A stretch of DNA of 64,000 bases, taken from Geodermatophilus sabuli. GTDB lineage: Bacteria > Actinomycetota > Actinomycetes > Mycobacteriales > Geodermatophilaceae. The notes under the pieces are model-generated. The model searched no databases. It was given only the letters and a program-made list of their open reading frames with translations, and was not told where the DNA came from. Both the position numbers and the translations under genes were made by a program. Shown in pieces: positions 42,957 to 50,781 of the stretch; the first letter of the stretch is position 1; every line of letters begins with the position of its first letter. Location of the stretch: the NCBI RefSeq assembly GCF_010686765.1, contig NZ_JAAGWF010000015.1:157348-221347 (forward strand). Reading direction: 5' to 3'.

Positions 42957-44738
42957 ATGACCCTCAGCGACGTCGAGCGGCGCGGTGCGGAGCAGGGCAG
43001 CGACCCGCGGGGCGTGGACGGGGGCAGCGACCCCCGGAACACGGCGGAACTCCTGGTGGAGACCCTCACCAGGCAGGGCGTGGAGGTGGTCTTCCTCAAC
43101 CCCGGCACCGACACCGCCCCGGTCCAGGAGGCCATCGCCCGGTTGGGCGCGGACGGGCGGCCGGTGCCGCGGGTGGTCCTGTGCCCGCACGAGGCCGTGG
43201 CCCTGGCGGCGGCGCACGCCTACTACGCCGTCACCGGGCGTCCGCAGGTGGTCATGGTGCACGTCGACGTGGGCACCCAGAACCTCGGGTCGATGCTGCA
43301 CAACGCCTTCCGCAGCGAGATCGCGGTCCTGATCCTCGCCGGTCGTACGCCGGTGACCGCCTACGGCGAGCAGGCCGGGGGCCGCGACACCCCCGTCCAC
43401 TGGCACCAGGACGTGCCCGACCAGGCCGGGATCGTGCGGTCCTACGTCAAGTGGACCGGCGACGTCGCCAGTGCGGCGACCCTGCCCCGGCAGATCGGGC
43501 GGGCGCTGCAGGTCGCGCGGGCCGGGACCCCCGGGCCGGTCTACCTGACCATGGGCCGCGAGGTGCTGATGGAGCCCCTCACAGAGCCCGTCGACCTCCC
43601 CGCCGTCGACCGCTACGGACCCCCGGCGCCCCCGGCGGCCAACCCCGACGCACTGGAACGGGCCGCGCAGCTCCTGGTCGACAGCCGGAACCCACTCATC
43701 ACCACCACACGGGTGGGCCGCGACCCCGACGCCGTCCCCGCGATGGTCCGCCTGGCCGACCTCCTGGGAGCCCCGGTCGTCGATCGCAGGGAGCGGGTCA
43801 ACTTCCCCTCCTCGCACCCGTCCTACGTCACCGATCCGCGCACCTCGACCGCCCTCCTGCGGGACGCCGACGTCGTGCTGGTCGTCGACAGTGACGTCCC
43901 GTGGATCCCCAACCGCGCCGCACCCTCCGACAGCGCCGTGGTCGTCCAGATCGACGCGGACCCGGTCAAGGCGACCACTCCGGGGTGGTCGTTCCCCGTC
44001 GACGTGCCGATCCAGGCGGACCCGACGACCGCGCTCGTGCAGCTCGTCGACGCCGTCGAGCGGCGGCTCCGACAGGACGGTGCTGCGGAACGGACGCGGC
44101 GGCCGTCCCCCGCACCCGCCCCGCGCCCGGACGCCGGCTCCTCCCGTCCGGTCGCCGCGGACTCGCCCATGCGACCGGAGACGTTCGTGGCGATCCTCGA
44201 CGAGGTGCTCCGGGAGGACGACGTCGTCGTCGAGGAGGTGACGACGAACAGCGAGGTGCTGCGCAACGGGCTGCGCCGCGACATCCCGGGGACGCACTTC
44301 CAGTCCGGGGGGTCGGGGCTCGGATGGGCGCTCGGCGCCGCCGTCGGGGTGAAGCTCGCCGCTCCGGGCAGCCGCGTGGTGGCCCTGGTCGGCGACGGCA
44401 GCTTCCTGTTCTCCCAGCCGACTCCGGCACTGTGGGTGGCGCACCACGAGCGGACGCCCGTGCTCGTCGTCGTCCTGCGCAACGGCGGCTACGCGGCCAG
44501 CCGACGTCCGGTCTTCGCCCTCTTCCCCGACGGTGCCTCCGCGGCCAGCGGGGAGGTCGTCGGCACCCGGTTCACCGACGGTCCCGACTTCACCCAGGTG
44601 GCCGCGGCGTGCCATGCCCACGCCGAGCAGGTGAGCGACCCCGCCGAGGTCCGCGCCGCACTGCAGCGCGGGCTGGACGCGGTCGCCGGGGGACGGTCGG
44701 CGGTCGTCGTCGTGGATGTCAGCTCACCGTGGCTGTGA
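42957..44738 (+). CDS. Thiamine-diphosphate-dependent enzyme (acetolactate synthase-like)
   Basis: 593 residues from ATG 42957; GAGG lies close, and AGGAAGG farther upstream. PYR domain: activating Glu in VLCPHEAVALAAAHAYY. The ThDP-Mg site is VALVGDGSFLFSQPTPALW to LRNGGY, the family GDG...N motif with Arg for the first Asn. An extra ~40-residue low-complexity segment (ERTRRPSPAPAPRPDAGSS...) joins the middle and C-domain. It belongs to the decarboxylase/acetolactate synthase group and would cleave or condense a 2-keto acid made by the dehydratases. It is separated by 120 bases from the previous gene but is the last on this strand run. Confidence 0.87.
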   Translation: MTLSDVERRGAEQGSDPRGVDGGSDPRNTAELLVETLTRQGVEVVFLNPGTDTAPVQEAIARLGADGRPVPRVVLCPHEAVALAAAHAYYAVTGRPQVVMVHVDVGTQNLGSMLHNAFRSEIAVLILAGRTPVTAYGEQAGGRDTPVHWHQDVPDQAGIVRSYVKWTGDVASAATLPRQIGRALQVARAGTPGPVYLTMGREVLMEPLTEPVDLPAVDRYGPPAPPAANPDALERAAQLLVDSRNPLITTTRVGRDPDAVPAMVRLADLLGAPVVDRRERVNFPSSHPSYVTDPRTSTALLRDADVVLVVDSDVPWIPNRAAPSDSAVVVQIDADPVKATTPGWSFPVDVPIQADPTTALVQLVDAVERRLRQDGAAERTRRPSPAPAPRPDAGSSRPVAADSPMRPETFVAILDEVLREDDVVVEEVTTNSEVLRNGLRRDIPGTHFQSGGSGLGWALGAAVGVKLAAPGSRVVALVGDGSFLFSQPTPALWVAHHERTPVLVVVLRNGGYAASRRPVFALFPDGASAASGEVVGTRFTDGPDFTQVAAACHAHAEQVSDPAEVRAALQRGLDAVAGGRSAVVVVDVSSPWL

Positions 44739-44811
44739 CCGGCGCGGCCCCGGATCCGACCGCCGCGCAGCCGGCCGTGCTGCGCGCCCTGGAAACGACG
44801 AGAGAGGGACC

Positions 44812-45003
44812 ATGACGCAGAGCGACGCGGGAGACACCGGAGACCGGGACGCCACCCCGCCCACGACGGAGCAGGTGGACGTCGAGATCCACCGGCTCCG
44901 GTCGGCCGGCGAGCCGGCGGACGCCGGAGAGCCGACCGCGACCCAGATCGCGGGGGAGTACGAGCGCGGGGACACCGCCCGCCCGGAGATGGACCCGGGC
45001 TGA
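44812..45003 (+). CDS. Small acidic hypothetical protein
   Basis: 63 residues from ATG 44812, with GAGAGAGGG ahead. It is very rich in Asp, Glu, Thr and Gly (MTQSDAGDTGDRDATPP) and predicted disordered; no motif. The frame is open for a further 32 codons upstream, overlapping the ThDP gene, but without a ribosome site. Role unknown. Confidence 0.5.
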   Translation: MTQSDAGDTGDRDATPPTTEQVDVEIHRLRSAGEPADAGEPTATQIAGEYERGDTARPEMDPG

Positions 45004-45013
45004 CCGTCGCCGT

Positions 45014-45036
45014 CCGGCCGGGTGTCCTCCGGCCGG
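45014..45036. terminator. Bidirectional hairpin terminator
   Basis: CCGGCCGG at 45014-45021 and again at 45029-45036 (the sequence is its own complement) form an 8-bp stem around GTGTCCT. It lies in the 46-base gap between convergent genes. Confidence 0.5.
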
Positions 45037-45049
45037 GGTGACCCCGGGC

Positions 45050-45826
45050 TCAGCGGAGCGGCCCGGCGCCCCCGGGCACCGCGGCGGCCTCGTCCTGGTC
45101 GGGCAGTCGCTCGGTCCGCTCGGCCAGCCGCCGCGACCAGTGGGCCGGCGCCGTCGCGAGCCACGCCGCACCGGCGTCGGTGAGCCGGCCGTCGGAGCGC
45201 AGCGGCGCCCAGCCGCGCAGCACCCGCAGCGCCTCGGCGACGGTGACCAGCACCCGGCCCACGCCGCGCCGGCGCACCTCGGGGGCGACGGTCACGGTGT
45301 CGACGACGCCCGAGCGGGTCCACCACCGCAGCTCACCGACCCGGTCGGTCATCTGGAGCCCCCGGGTGGCGACCTGGTGCGGGCTGACCAGGGAGCCCGG
45401 CCGGAACGCGGAGCCGCGGAAGGCCAGCAGCGAGGCCGCGGGCACCCCGCTGGTGGCGTGCGGGACCTCGGCGAACCAGAGCGGCGGGCACAGCTCGGCG
45501 AGCGCGCCGGCGACCTCGATGTCGACCACCGCGCCGTCGCTGGTGCGGTAGCGCAGGTCGACCAGCCACCCCGCCGGACGCCGGCCACGCGACTGCAGCG
45601 CGGTGAGGTCGACCGGCGTCCCGTCGGGGAACCGCTCGGACGCCACGGCCACCAGCGAGTGCTCGGCCGACGCCGGACCGCGCTCGGCCAGCCGCGCCCA
45701 CCACAGCGGCGCGGAGCCGGTCGCGGTGCCCCGCGTCGCCCGGCGGACGGCGAGCAGGGTGGCCCGCGCGGCCTCCTGCCCGGCGCGGGCCGGGTGCGTG
45801 GCGGGTCCGGCGAGAGCCGCGGTCAT
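45050..45826 (-). CDS. GNAT-like N-acetyltransferase
   Basis: 258 residues from ATG 45826, with AGGAGG as ribosome site. The only clear motif is acetyl-CoA binding motif A: VDTVTVAPEVRRRGVGRVLV (about 185-204). The ~180 residues before it (RATRGTATGSAPLWWARLAERG, ...PPLWFAEVPHATSGV) form an extra N-domain without known relatives to me. Most GNATs have the motif centrally, so an N-terminal fusion is likely. A frame open farther right only covers the ABC-F gene. Confidence 0.5.
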   Translation of the reverse strand: MTAALAGPATHPARAGQEAARATLLAVRRATRGTATGSAPLWWARLAERGPASAEHSLVAVASERFPDGTPVDLTALQSRGRRPAGWLVDLRYRTSDGAVVDIEVAGALAELCPPLWFAEVPHATSGVPAASLLAFRGSAFRPGSLVSPHQVATRGLQMTDRVGELRWWTRSGVVDTVTVAPEVRRRGVGRVLVTVAEALRVLRGWAPLRSDGRLTDAGAAWLATAPAHWSRRLAERTERLPDQDEAAAVPGGAGPLR

Positions 45827-46042
45827 GGGGGACCTCCTGGAGGTGGGCTGCGAGTGCGGTGTCCCGACTCTGGGCCGGAGCGCTTGGGCCGGTCTTGGGG
45901 CCGACTTGGGGGCGGTCCCCGGCGCCGCGGTCAGCCTCCGGGGCGGCGCGTCCCGGCGGACAGGGGCCGGTGTCCCGGGGCGGCCGGGAAGCGGCGGCGG
46001 GCCGGGCGGATACTGGGGGCCCATGGAGTTCCCGAGCAGCCG

Positions 46043-47863
46043 ATGAGCGCACCCCTGAACCTGGTCAACCTCGAGCGGGTGCACAAGGCACACGGCACGA
46101 CCGTCATCCTCGACGACGTCTCCCTCGGCGTCGCCGCCGGCGAACGGATCGGCGTCGTCGGGCGCAACGGCGGGGGCAAGAGCACACTCCTGTCGCTGCT
46201 GACCGGCGCCGACGAGCCCGACTCCGGCCGGGTCACCCGCCGCGGCGACCTGGCGATGGGCGTGCTCGACCAGTCCGGCACCCTGCCTGCCGGGACGACG
46301 GTGCGCGACGTCGTCCTCCCGCCGTCGATGTTCGCCGCGGAGCACGAGTGGGCCGGTGACCCCGCTGTCCGCTCGGTGCTGACCGGCCTGGAGCTCGACC
46401 GGCTGGGCCTCGACGCCCCGGTCGCCCCGATGTCCGGCGGCGAGCGGCGCCGCGTGGCACTGGCCGCGCAGCTGATCCGGCCGCTGGACCTGCTCGTCCT
46501 CGACGAGCCGACCAACCACCTGGACGTCGAGGGCGTGGCCTGGCTCGCCGAGTACGTGCGCGCCCGGGTGGGCGGCATGGTCGTCGTGACCCACGACCGG
46601 TGGTTCCTCGACGAGGTCTGCACGACCACGTGGGAGGTCGCGGACGGCAACGTGCACGCCTACGACGGCGGGTACTCGGCCTACACGCTGGCCCGGGCGG
46701 AGCGGGCGCGGATCTCGGCGGTCACCGAGGAGCGCCGGTTGAACCTGGTCCGCAAGGAGCTGGCCTGGCTGCGGCGCGGCCCGCCGGCCCGGACCAGCAA
46801 GCCGAAGTTCCGGATCGAGGCGGCCCAGGCGCTGATCGCCGACGAGCCGCCGGCCCGCGACTCGATGGCGCTCAAGGGCTTCGCCGCCCGCCGGCTCGGC
46901 AAGACCGTCTACGAGGTCGAGGACGTCGACTACGCCGTCCCCACCGACGACGGCCCGCGCACGCTGTTCAGGGACCTGACCTGGAACGTCGGCCCGGGTG
47001 ACCGCATCGGCATCGTCGGGGTGAACGGCGCCGGCAAGACGTCGCTGCTGAAGCTGCTGGTGGGGGAGACCAAGCCGGACGCCGGGACCGTCGTCGTCGG
47101 CCAGACGGTCGCACCGGCCTACCTGTCGCAGCACGTCACCGAGCTGCCGCCGCGCGCGCGGGTGCTGGAAGCGGTGCAGGACGTCGCCCGCATCGCTCGC
47201 ATCGGCAACCAGGAGATCTCGGCGTCGACGCTGGCGGAGCGGTTCGGCTTCGCCGCCAACCGGCAGTGGACGCCGGTCGGCGACCTCTCCGGCGGCGAGC
47301 GGCGGCGGCTGCAGCTGCTGCGGCTGCTCATGGCCGAGCCCAACGTGCTGGTGCTCGACGAGCCCACCAACGACCTGGACATCGACACCCTGACCGCCCT
47401 GGAGGACCTGCTCGACAGCTTCCCGGGCACGGTGCTGGTGGTCAGCCACGACCGCTACTTCGTGGACCGGGTCTGCGACAAGGTCGTGGCACTGCTCGGC
47501 GACGGCTCGCTGGCCGAGCTCCCGGGCGGCGTGGACGAGTACCTGCAGCGCCGCGCCGCCGGTGGGGCGCCGCTGACCACGGCGTCGGGGGACGGCGGCC
47601 CGCGACCGGTCGGTGCGCCCTCGACGGCGGCTCCGGCGGTGTCGGCGGCCGAGGCCCGGGCGGCCAAGAAGGAGGCCAGCCGGCTGGAGCGGCGGATGCT
47701 CAAGCTGGACGCCGACGAGAAGGAGCTGCACCAGCAGCTCGCCGCGGCCGCCGCCGACTACGCGAAGGCGGCCGCGCTCGACGCGGAGCTCAAGGCCGTG
47801 CACGCCGAGAAGGAGCGGGTCGAGAACGACTGGCTGATCGCCTCGGAGATCGCCGAGGGCTGA
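46043..47863 (+). CDS. ABC-F family ATPase (Uup-like)
   Basis: 606 residues from ATG 46043. Two ABC domains with no membrane part: Walker A GRNGGGKS and GVNGAGKTS, signatures MSGGERRR and LSGGERRR, Walker B LLVLDEPTNHLD and VLVLDEPTNDLD. The EF-P-like linker (KELAWLRRGPPARTSKPKFR) is short. The C-terminal coiled coil (AKKEASRLERRMLKLDADEKEL...) is that of Uup, which binds DNA or ribosomes. ABC-F proteins act on stalled ribosomes. The first nucleotide site has GGGKS instead of GAGKS, which may lower its activity. Confidence 0.9.
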   Translation: MSAPLNLVNLERVHKAHGTTVILDDVSLGVAAGERIGVVGRNGGGKSTLLSLLTGADEPDSGRVTRRGDLAMGVLDQSGTLPAGTTVRDVVLPPSMFAAEHEWAGDPAVRSVLTGLELDRLGLDAPVAPMSGGERRRVALAAQLIRPLDLLVLDEPTNHLDVEGVAWLAEYVRARVGGMVVVTHDRWFLDEVCTTTWEVADGNVHAYDGGYSAYTLARAERARISAVTEERRLNLVRKELAWLRRGPPARTSKPKFRIEAAQALIADEPPARDSMALKGFAARRLGKTVYEVEDVDYAVPTDDGPRTLFRDLTWNVGPGDRIGIVGVNGAGKTSLLKLLVGETKPDAGTVVVGQTVAPAYLSQHVTELPPRARVLEAVQDVARIARIGNQEISASTLAERFGFAANRQWTPVGDLSGGERRRLQLLRLLMAEPNVLVLDEPTNDLDIDTLTALEDLLDSFPGTVLVVSHDRYFVDRVCDKVVALLGDGSLAELPGGVDEYLQRRAAGGAPLTTASGDGGPRPVGAPSTAAPAVSAAEARAAKKEASRLERRMLKLDADEKELHQQLAAAAADYAKAAALDAELKAVHAEKERVENDWLIASEIAEG

Positions 47864-47887
47864 GACCGGGCCCCACCCACCTTCGCA

Positions 47888-47924
47888 GGTCAGGGCGGGC
47901 CCCTGGCCGGGGCCCGCCCTGACC
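47888..47924. terminator. Strong bidirectional terminator
   Basis: A perfect 16-bp inverted repeat (GGTCAGGGCGGGCCCC against its complement) with a 5-base loop sits between the convergent ABC-F and membrane-protein genes. No T tract. Confidence 0.8.
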
Positions 47925-47932
47925 GGCCGAGG

Positions 47933-48631
47933 TCAGGCGGCGGACTCGGCGCGGTTGCGCTGCAGCATCCGCAGGCCGACCAGCACCACCGGGACGGCGC
48001 CGACGAGGGCGAAGCCGGCGTAGAGCAGCGGCTCGAAGGTCAGCGCCGCCGAGGCGACCAGGGCCGCGAGGGCCGGGGCGAGCAGCCACCAGCTCGTGAC
48101 GCCGGCCCGGGCGAGGCCACCGAGCACGACCAGCGGACCGAGCAGCCCGAACAGGGTCACCGTGCCGACGACCGCGACGCCGGCCGAGCCGGACACGTTC
48201 TCGAACAGCGCCAGCGCCGTGCCCGGCTCCAGCTCCCGGCCGATCGCCCCGGTCCAGAAGTCGAACAGCACGTTCCCGGCCACGGTCACCAGGCCCAGCG
48301 CGGCCAGGAGGGCGCCGACGACGGTGCCGATCCGGCCGCGGCGTCCACGGACGAGCGCCGGAGCGGCCAGCCAGGCCAGCCCCATCGCGATGTTGCCGTA
48401 GTGCAGCAGCAGCGCCGACAGCGCCGTCCGGCCCTCGTCGCGGGCGAGCGAGTCGATGTAGTCGGCGCTGGCCATCGACGCCGCCGGCGGCGACGTGGCC
48501 AGGCCCGCCGCGTACAGCAGCGATCCGGCGATCAGGGCACCGCCGGCGATCGGGAGGAGCAGCGAGCCGGCGGAGCGAGCGGTCCGCTCGGTGGTGGCCG
48601 GGGCGGACGGGGTCATCAGGTCGGAGGTCAT
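47933..48631 (-). CDS. Polytopic membrane protein of unknown function
   Basis: 232 residues from ATG 48631 (GGAGG upstream in the divergent gap is not clear; the start follows the family-like basic/hydrophobic transition). Six to seven helices, including GSLLLPIAGGALIAGSLLYA and GTVTLFGLLGPLVVLGGLA. No conserved motif. It resembles small DUF4386-like integral membrane proteins. It is transcribed divergently from the sensor kinase. Confidence 0.6.
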   Translation of the reverse strand: MTSDLMTPSAPATTERTARSAGSLLLPIAGGALIAGSLLYAAGLATSPPAASMASADYIDSLARDEGRTALSALLLHYGNIAMGLAWLAAPALVRGRRGRIGTVVGALLAALGLVTVAGNVLFDFWTGAIGRELEPGTALALFENVSGSAGVAVVGTVTLFGLLGPLVVLGGLARAGVTSWWLLAPALAALVASAALTFEPLLYAGFALVGAVPVVLVGLRMLQRNRAESAA

Positions 48632-48763
48632 GGCGGGAAAGCTAGGAACGACGGGGCGTCCCGGGCGTCCGCCGGGACGGACCGAGCTGCGTCCGCCGTG
48701 AGGGGGAGCGCGGCGCTGCGACGTTCGGCCGTGCGGGGGATGCCCGCACGTCCGCTCGGCCCC

Positions 48764-48769
48764 TAGCGT
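48764..48769 (+). promoter_or_regulatory. -10 box for a leaderless kinase transcript
   Basis: TAGCGT stands seven bases before ATG 48777 without a ribosome site. It argues against the alternative GTG at 48768, which lies in the box. Confidence 0.5.
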
Positions 48770-48776
48770 GCTCGCC

Positions 48777-49967
48777 ATGCCCGACGGGTCCCTCTCCTCA
48801 GCCCGCCTGGCCGCGCTCGTGTGGCCGGCCGTGGGACTGGTCATCGGCGGGATGTCGCTCGTGGAGACCGCGATCGACACGTTCCTCCCGTCCGGCATGG
48901 TCACCGCGCTGCCCGGGGTGGCGGTGGGGCTGCTGCTCGCTGTCTGCCCTCGCTGGCCGGCGTCGGCCGCCGTCGTCGGATCGCTGACCGTCCTCGGGAA
49001 CTACGCGCTCGGGACGCCCGGTCCCGGCGGCGCCCAGCTGATCGGGATGGGCATCCTCGTCGGGCACGCCGCCGCCGTCCTGCCCGCGCGGCGTGGGGCG
49101 GTCGTCGCGCTCGTGGCCACGCTGGTCGTCCTGGTCTCGGGTTTCGCGTACGTCCCCTCGCCGTGGGAGGGCTTCTTCTACCTGCTGGTCACGGGCGCCG
49201 CGTGGGGCGTCGGGACCCTGGTGCGTCAGATGCAGGCCCGGTCGCGGGAGCTCCAGGTGCTCGCCGGCCGGCTCGCCGAGCAGCAGGAGGCCGTCGCCGC
49301 GTCCGCCGTCGTCGCCGAGCGGTCCCGGATCGCCCGGGAGGTGCACGACTCGGTCGCCCACTCGGTGAGCGTCATGGTCCTGCAGATGGGCGGCCTGCGC
49401 CGGCTCCTGCCGGACGAGCCCGAGGCGCAGGAGGTCCTGCTCGGGCTCGAGCGGCTGGGGCGGGAGGCCGTCGACGAGATGCGCCGCGTCGTCGGCATCC
49501 TCCGCGAGGGGGCGGACGGGGGGACCGCTGCCCATCCGGCGCCCCAGCCCTCCCTGTCCCGGCTCGACGCCGTCCTCGCCGAGCTGCGTGCCGGTGGACT
49601 GCCGGTCGAGCTGCGGGTGACCGGCGAGCCGGTGGAGCTGCCCCCGCTGGTCGACGTCTCCGCCGTCCGCGTGGTGCAGGAGGCGCTCTCCAACGTGCTG
49701 CGGCACGCCGGTGGCGCCGCCACCACCGTGGAGCTCGACCACGCTCCCGACCGGGTCACCGTCACGGTCACCGACGACGGACGGCGGCGGCTCCCGGTGC
49801 CCGACCGGAGCGCCGAGACGGCACCCGGCGGGCACGGACAGCTGCACATGCGCGAGCGGGTGTCCGTCGCCGGCGGCACCCTCGAGGTCGGCCCCGTCCG
49901 CGGCGGCGGTTACCGCGTCCGCGCCGCCTTCCCCGTGCCGGCCGACCGGCCGACGGTGGTGGCGTGA
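48777..49967 (+). CDS. NarL-type sensor histidine kinase
   Basis: 396 residues. Four to five N-terminal helices make up a membrane domain with almost no extracellular part, so it senses inside the membrane or a neighbour. The phospho-acceptor His190 lies in REVHDSVAHSVSVMVLQM (HisKA_3). The ATPase part is intact (VVQEALSNVLRHA, VTDDGRRR, GGHGQLHMRERV). The next gene's GTG overlaps its stop, the usual arrangement for kinase and partner. Confidence 0.9.
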   Translation: MPDGSLSSARLAALVWPAVGLVIGGMSLVETAIDTFLPSGMVTALPGVAVGLLLAVCPRWPASAAVVGSLTVLGNYALGTPGPGGAQLIGMGILVGHAAAVLPARRGAVVALVATLVVLVSGFAYVPSPWEGFFYLLVTGAAWGVGTLVRQMQARSRELQVLAGRLAEQQEAVAASAVVAERSRIAREVHDSVAHSVSVMVLQMGGLRRLLPDEPEAQEVLLGLERLGREAVDEMRRVVGILREGADGGTAAHPAPQPSLSRLDAVLAELRAGGLPVELRVTGEPVELPPLVDVSAVRVVQEALSNVLRHAGGAATTVELDHAPDRVTVTVTDDGRRRLPVPDRSAETAPGGHGQLHMRERVSVAGGTLEVGPVRGGGYRVRAAFPVPADRPTVVA

Positions 49968-50623
49968 CGATCCGGGTGGTGCTGGTCGACGACCAGGCGA
50001 TGGTGCGCACCGGACTGCGCATGGTGCTCGCGGCGGAGGCCGACATCGAGGTGGTGGGCGAGGCCGCCGACGGGGCGGCCGGCGTCCGCGTCGTCACGGA
50101 ACAGGAGCCCGACGTCGTCCTGCTCGACGTCCGCATGCCCGGCATGGACGGGCTGGAGGCGGCCCGCCGCATCATCGCCGCCGGGCTGCCCACCCGGGTC
50201 GTCGTGCTCACCACCTTCGACGAGGACGAGTACGTGGCCGCCGCGCTCCGGGCCGGGGTGAGCGGCTTCCTGCTCAAGGTCGCGCCGCCCGAGGACCTCG
50301 TCGCCGCCGTGCGGACGGTGGCCTCCGGGCAGGGCCTGCTCGATCCGGCGGTCACGCTGCGGGTGATCGAGTCCTTCGCCGCAGCCCCGGCGCCGGACCC
50401 CGTGCGGGCCGGCGCCCTGGCGCAGCTCACCGAGCGGGAGACCGACGTCCTGGCGCTGGTGGCCGCGGGGTTGTCCAACGCGGAGATCGCCGCGCGGCTG
50501 TACCTGGGCGAGGCCACGGTGAAGACGCACGTGAGCCGGGTACTGCTCAAGCTGGGGCTGCGCGACCGGGTGCAGGCCGTCGCGTTCGCCTACGAGAGCG
50601 GGCTGGTCACGCCCGGCCGGTGA
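49964..50623 (+). CDS. NarL/LuxR-family response regulator
   Basis: 219 residues from GTG 49964 (GTGA overlap). The receiver has the acidic pair VDDQ, phospho-Asp55 in LLDVRMPG and the Lys in FLLKVAPPE. The C-terminal LuxR helix-turn-helix is LTERETDVLALVAAGLSNAEIAARLYLGE. Together with the kinase gene it forms a standard two-component system. No target gene can be named; the downstream Mrp operon is separate and has its own promoter. Confidence 0.92.
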   Translation: MTIRVVLVDDQAMVRTGLRMVLAAEADIEVVGEAADGAAGVRVVTEQEPDVVLLDVRMPGMDGLEAARRIIAAGLPTRVVVLTTFDEDEYVAAALRAGVSGFLLKVAPPEDLVAAVRTVASGQGLLDPAVTLRVIESFAAAPAPDPVRAGALAQLTERETDVLALVAAGLSNAEIAARLYLGEATVKTHVSRVLLKLGLRDRVQAVAFAYESGLVTPGR

Positions 50624-50625
50624 GA

Positions 50626-50682
50626 GGACCCCGCTGCCCCCCACCACTCGCTGCGCTCGCAGCGGGCCCCTGCAGCGCGGCC
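50626..50682. repeat. Palindromic element acting as terminator after the response regulator
   Basis: GGACCCCGCTGC plus CCACTCGCTGCGCTCGCAGC and a right arm ending GCGCGGCC follow the template of the 30039 and 58547 elements. CCCGCTGC and GCAGCGGG can pair. It begins three bases after the stop codon. Confidence 0.5.
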
Positions 50683-50703
50683 GGACCGAAACGCCCTGAC
50701 GGG

Positions 50704-50709
50704 TAGACT
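50704..50709 (+). promoter_or_regulatory. Candidate -10 of the Mrp operon
   Basis: TAGACT, 73 bases before GTG 50782, the best TANNNT box in the gap. No convincing -35 is seen. A leader of ~65 bases would follow; no riboswitch structure was recognised in it. Confidence 0.4.
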
Positions 50710-50781
50710 CTCGAGCACCGCCGGCCGTCGACGACCGACGTCTGTGGTCCCCGAGCCGCCCCTCCGACTCCCGGGAGACCC

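Noticed and set aside
45038..46042. N-terminal extension of the ABC-F gene
   Set aside because: The open frame crosses the antisense GNAT gene and lacks a ribosome site; the ATG at 46043 gives the family start.
50683..50781. Sodium or c-di-AMP riboswitch ahead of the Mrp operon
   Set aside because: The leader is too short (~65 bases) and no conserved aptamer core was seen.
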